From contig JAAYHA010000124.1 in assembly GCA_012727545.1 (NCBI GenBank), positions 1 to 6,998 on the forward strand: 6,998 nt of DNA, written 5' to 3'. Numbering within the stretch: position 1 is the first letter of the stretch; each line of letters starts with the position of its first letter. Under the pieces are notes generated by a model, which saw only the letters and a program-made list of their open reading frames with translations, searched no databases and was not told where the DNA came from. Of the stretch, positions 4,840 to 6,998 are shown piece by piece. This DNA comes from Synergistaceae bacterium. GTDB lineage: Bacteria > Synergistota > Synergistia > Synergistales > Synergistaceae. A program made the position numbers and the translations under genes.

Positions 4840-6468
4840 ATGCCCGAAGGAGTGCCTCTCCTAAAGATGGAGAATATCGGCAAGGAGTACTTCGGAAACA
4901 GAGTCCTTGCTGACGTCAGTTTTTCGCTGATGCCGGGTGAGATACTTGGGCTTGTAGGTGAAAACGGCGCCGGAAAGTCCACACTCATGAATATCCTCTT
5001 TGGGATGTCTGTTATTGAAGAAACAGGCGGTTACGAAGGCAGGATAATCATCGACGGGGAAGAAAAATTATTCAAAGACCCATTCGATGCGCTTGAAGCC
5101 GGTATAGGAATGGTCCACCAGGAATTCTCACTTATCCCCGGCTTTACTGCCACGGAGAATATCCTTCTTAACAGGGAGTCAATGAAATACAACCCGCTTG
5201 TAGAGGTCTTTGGAGACAGGTTCAAGACCCTGGACAGGGCAGACATGAACAACAGGGCAGTCAAGGCTATCGATACCCTTGGCGTCTCTCTGGCACCGGA
5301 TACATTGATAAGCGAAATGCCTGTCGGCCATAAGCAGTTTACAGAGATAGCCCGCGAGATCGACAGAAAGAAGACAAAACTTCTGGTTTTGGACGAGCCT
5401 ACAGCCGTACTTGCGGAATCTGAAGCCCAGGTGCTGATCGAGGCGCTAAAAAAACTGGCCTGCCAGGGCATAGCGATCATATTCATATCCCACAGGCTGC
5501 AGGAGATCATTGACCTATGCGACAAACTGGTAGTTCTCAGGGACGGCAGGGTCATTCAGGAAGCCAAAACAGGAGATACAAACGTAAGGCAGATAGCCAG
5601 CTGGATGGTAGGAAGACAGATATCCGGGGCAGCCGATGCGGAGGAAGAAAAAGAGAGAAAATTCGGGGAAGTCATCCTTAAGACCCAGAACCTCTGGGTA
5701 GACATGCCGGGGGAGACAGTAAGGGATGTTTCCATTGAGGTGCGCCAGGGCGAGATATTCGGTCTCGGAGGTCTCGCAGGACAGGGCAAGGTGGGCATTT
5801 CCAACGGAATAATGGGCCTATATATTTCCGGTGGAAAGGTCTTTGTAAGGGGCAAAGAGATAAAGCTCAATGATCCAAACTCCTCACTGATGGAAGGCAT
5901 GGCATTCGTCTCTGAAGACAGGCGTGGAGTGGGACTCCTTCTTGAAGAGGGAATAGACTGGAATATTACTTTCACAGCCATGCAGGTGCAGGAAAAGTTT
6001 ATCTCACACCTGCTCGGCGGGCTTGTCAAGTGGCGCGATGACAAAGCTGTAACAAAATGTACGGAAGACTACATAAAAGCCCTGGAGATCCGCTGCACGG
6101 GGCCCAAACAGAGAGCCGTGGAGCTCTCCGGCGGCAACCAGCAGAAGGTTTGCCTTGCCAAGGCCTTTGCAGTGGCACCGGAGATCCTCTTTGTCTCAGA
6201 ACCTACAAGGGGAATTGACGTAGGAGCAAAAAAACTGGTGCTCGACACTCTTAGGAGAGTAAACGAAGAGACCGGGACGACAATAATAATGACATCTTCA
6301 GAACTGGAAGAACTCAGGTCTATATGCGACAGGGTCGCGATAATCAACGAGGGCAGGGTCTCGGGCATATTGCCGGCGAAATCACCGGCTGAGGAGTTCG
6401 GGCTTCTCATGCTTGGGCACGTTGCTGAAACAGGCGCTGAAGAAATATCGACAGAGAGGTGCAGGTGA
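4840..6468 (+). CDS. Double-domain ABC transporter ATP-binding protein, RbsA/MglA (simple sugar/nucleoside) type
   Basis: 542 residues from the ATG at 4840, with GAGGTG (4828-4833) 6 bases upstream; a GTG at 4831 is in frame but overlaps that ribosome site. Two nucleotide-binding domains are fused, as in carbohydrate and nucleoside importers. Domain 1 (about 6-255) has Walker A GENGAGKST (40-48), Q-loop HQE (93-95), a degenerate signature PVGHKQ (161-166), Walker B LLVLDEP (181-187) and H218. Domain 2 (about 277-530) has a degenerate Walker A, GLGGLAGQGK (308-317), SEDRR (358-362), an intact LSGGNQQK (429-436), and FVSEP (451-455) where the family usually has LDEP. One composite ATP site (Walker A of domain 1 with the signature of domain 2) is therefore intact. 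The protein should energise the permease encoded 5 bases downstream, and the nearby DUF3798 protein is the likely solute receptor. The family call is firm; the substrate is unknown. Confidence 0.93.
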   Translation: MPEGVPLLKMENIGKEYFGNRVLADVSFSLMPGEILGLVGENGAGKSTLMNILFGMSVIEETGGYEGRIIIDGEEKLFKDPFDALEAGIGMVHQEFSLIPGFTATENILLNRESMKYNPLVEVFGDRFKTLDRADMNNRAVKAIDTLGVSLAPDTLISEMPVGHKQFTEIAREIDRKKTKLLVLDEPTAVLAESEAQVLIEALKKLACQGIAIIFISHRLQEIIDLCDKLVVLRDGRVIQEAKTGDTNVRQIASWMVGRQISGAADAEEEKERKFGEVILKTQNLWVDMPGETVRDVSIEVRQGEIFGLGGLAGQGKVGISNGIMGLYISGGKVFVRGKEIKLNDPNSSLMEGMAFVSEDRRGVGLLLEEGIDWNITFTAMQVQEKFISHLLGGLVKWRDDKAVTKCTEDYIKALEIRCTGPKQRAVELSGGNQQKVCLAKAFAVAPEILFVSEPTRGIDVGAKKLVLDTLRRVNEETGTTIIMTSSELEELRSICDRVAIINEGRVSGILPAKSPAEEFGLLMLGHVAETGAEEISTERCR

Positions 6469-6473
6469 TAAGG

Positions 6474-6998
6474 ATGAAAGAAAAACTTCAGGCTTTTATT
6501 GAAAATGCCGGATGGCCCAGGATAATAATCGGGCTCTTCCTCCTCTCACTCTTTGTTGCAGCTCCCATGGTCGGAGTTCGCCTGGACGCTTCGCTTTCAG
6601 ATACTCTCGTTCGCGTTGGAATGAACGGAGTGCTTGTCCTTGCAATGGTCCCCATGGTCCAGTCCGGGTGCGGACTCAACTTCGGTCTCCCTCTCGGGAT
6701 AATAGCCGGTCTGCTCGGAGCTGTAACATCCATCCAGATCGGGATACAGGGGAGCATAGGATTCCTGATCGCAATGGCGATAGCAGTCCCGCTCGCAGTG
6801 GTGTTTGGATGGATGTACGGCCAGCTTCTCAACAGGGTCAAGGGCGATGAGATGATGATCGCCACATACGTAGGATTCTCATCCGTTGCTTTGATGTGCA
6901 TGGCGTGGCTTCTCCTCCCCTACACAAGTCCGACAATGATATGGGGCTATGGCGGTTCGGGGCTCAGGACCACGATAAGCGTTGAAGGCTTCTGGTTC
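6474..6998 (+). CDS. ABC transporter permease, RbsC/BPD_transp_2-like (partial, C-terminus off the right edge)
   Basis: 175 residues are visible from the ATG at 6474, and the frame is open at the edge. AGGTGAT (6463-6469) serves as ribosome site and overlaps the ATPase stop codon, so the two genes are tightly, perhaps translationally, coupled. A GTG at 6465 is in frame but less well placed. Hydrophobic segments are seen at about 17-35, 48-64, 72-90, 95-118 and 129-149. The segment G67-LNFGLPLGIIAGLLGA resembles the glycine-rich membrane motif of sugar/nucleoside permeases of this class. The stretch around NRVKGDEMMIATYVGF (120-135), between two membrane segments, is the probable cytoplasmic coupling helix that meets the ATPase. 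It would form the inner-membrane channel of the uptake system, with a second permease gene possibly following outside the window. Confidence 0.88.
   Translation, partial: MKEKLQAFIENAGWPRIIIGLFLLSLFVAAPMVGVRLDASLSDTLVRVGMNGVLVLAMVPMVQSGCGLNFGLPLGIIAGLLGAVTSIQIGIQGSIGFLIAMAIAVPLAVVFGWMYGQLLNRVKGDEMMIATYVGFSSVALMCMAWLLLPYTSPTMIWGYGGSGLRTTISVEGFWF

Noticed and set aside
5031..6901. Minus-strand open frames up to 174 codons opposite the ATPase and permease
   Set aside because: Low-complexity Ser/Arg/Pro-rich translations typical of antisense shadows; the sense strand has all expected ABC motifs.
1..6998. Mobile element, CRISPR array, tRNA or rRNA
   Set aside because: No transposase or integrase, no regularly spaced direct repeats, and no tRNA- or rRNA-like sequence were seen; the inverted repeats are explained by the paired DUF3798 genes.

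Overview
The window looks like chromosome from an anaerobic, amino-acid-fermenting bacterium, most likely a member of the Synergistota. The main reasons are two paralogous DUF3798 solute-binding proteins, sugar/nucleoside-type ABC genes next to one of them, and a roughly balanced base composition with strong GGAGG-type ribosome binding sites. This placement is recalled family knowledge plus inference; no 16S or marker gene is present. Nothing in the window looks like phage, transposon, CRISPR, rRNA or tRNA.

Layout. The left half is on the minus strand. An M24 metallopeptidase (Xaa-Pro dipeptidase-like, 2989 down to 1880, TTG start) is followed after 16 bases by a beta-hydroxyacid dehydrogenase of the 3-hydroxyisobutyrate/tartronate-semialdehyde reductase family (1863 down to 982). 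After a 155-base gap with a good sigma-70-type promoter comes the first DUF3798 protein (826 leftward, cut by the window edge). The right half is on the plus strand. It begins with a second, complete DUF3798 protein (3396-4589), then a clear intrinsic terminator (4625-4670), a double-domain RbsA/MglA-like ABC ATPase (4840-6468) and the start of an RbsC-like permease (6474 to the right edge). A 406-base intergenic region (2990-3395) separates the divergent halves and contains a 21-bp near-perfect palindrome and a promoter-like element.

How it may work together. The rightward genes have the parts of an uptake system: an exported binding protein, a membrane permease and a tandem ATPase. The substrate cannot be read from the sequence. 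The terminator after the binding-protein gene would allow it to be made in excess over the transporter, as is common for such systems. The two binding proteins are about 70% identical by eye over their shared region but carry different export signals. The two enzymes between them suggest, without proving it, a link to peptide or amino-acid/hydroxyacid catabolism.

The points most worth a second look are the unstudied DUF3798 transport system with inverted paralogs, the unusual nucleotide-site residues of the ATPase, and the palindromes in the two promoter regions.
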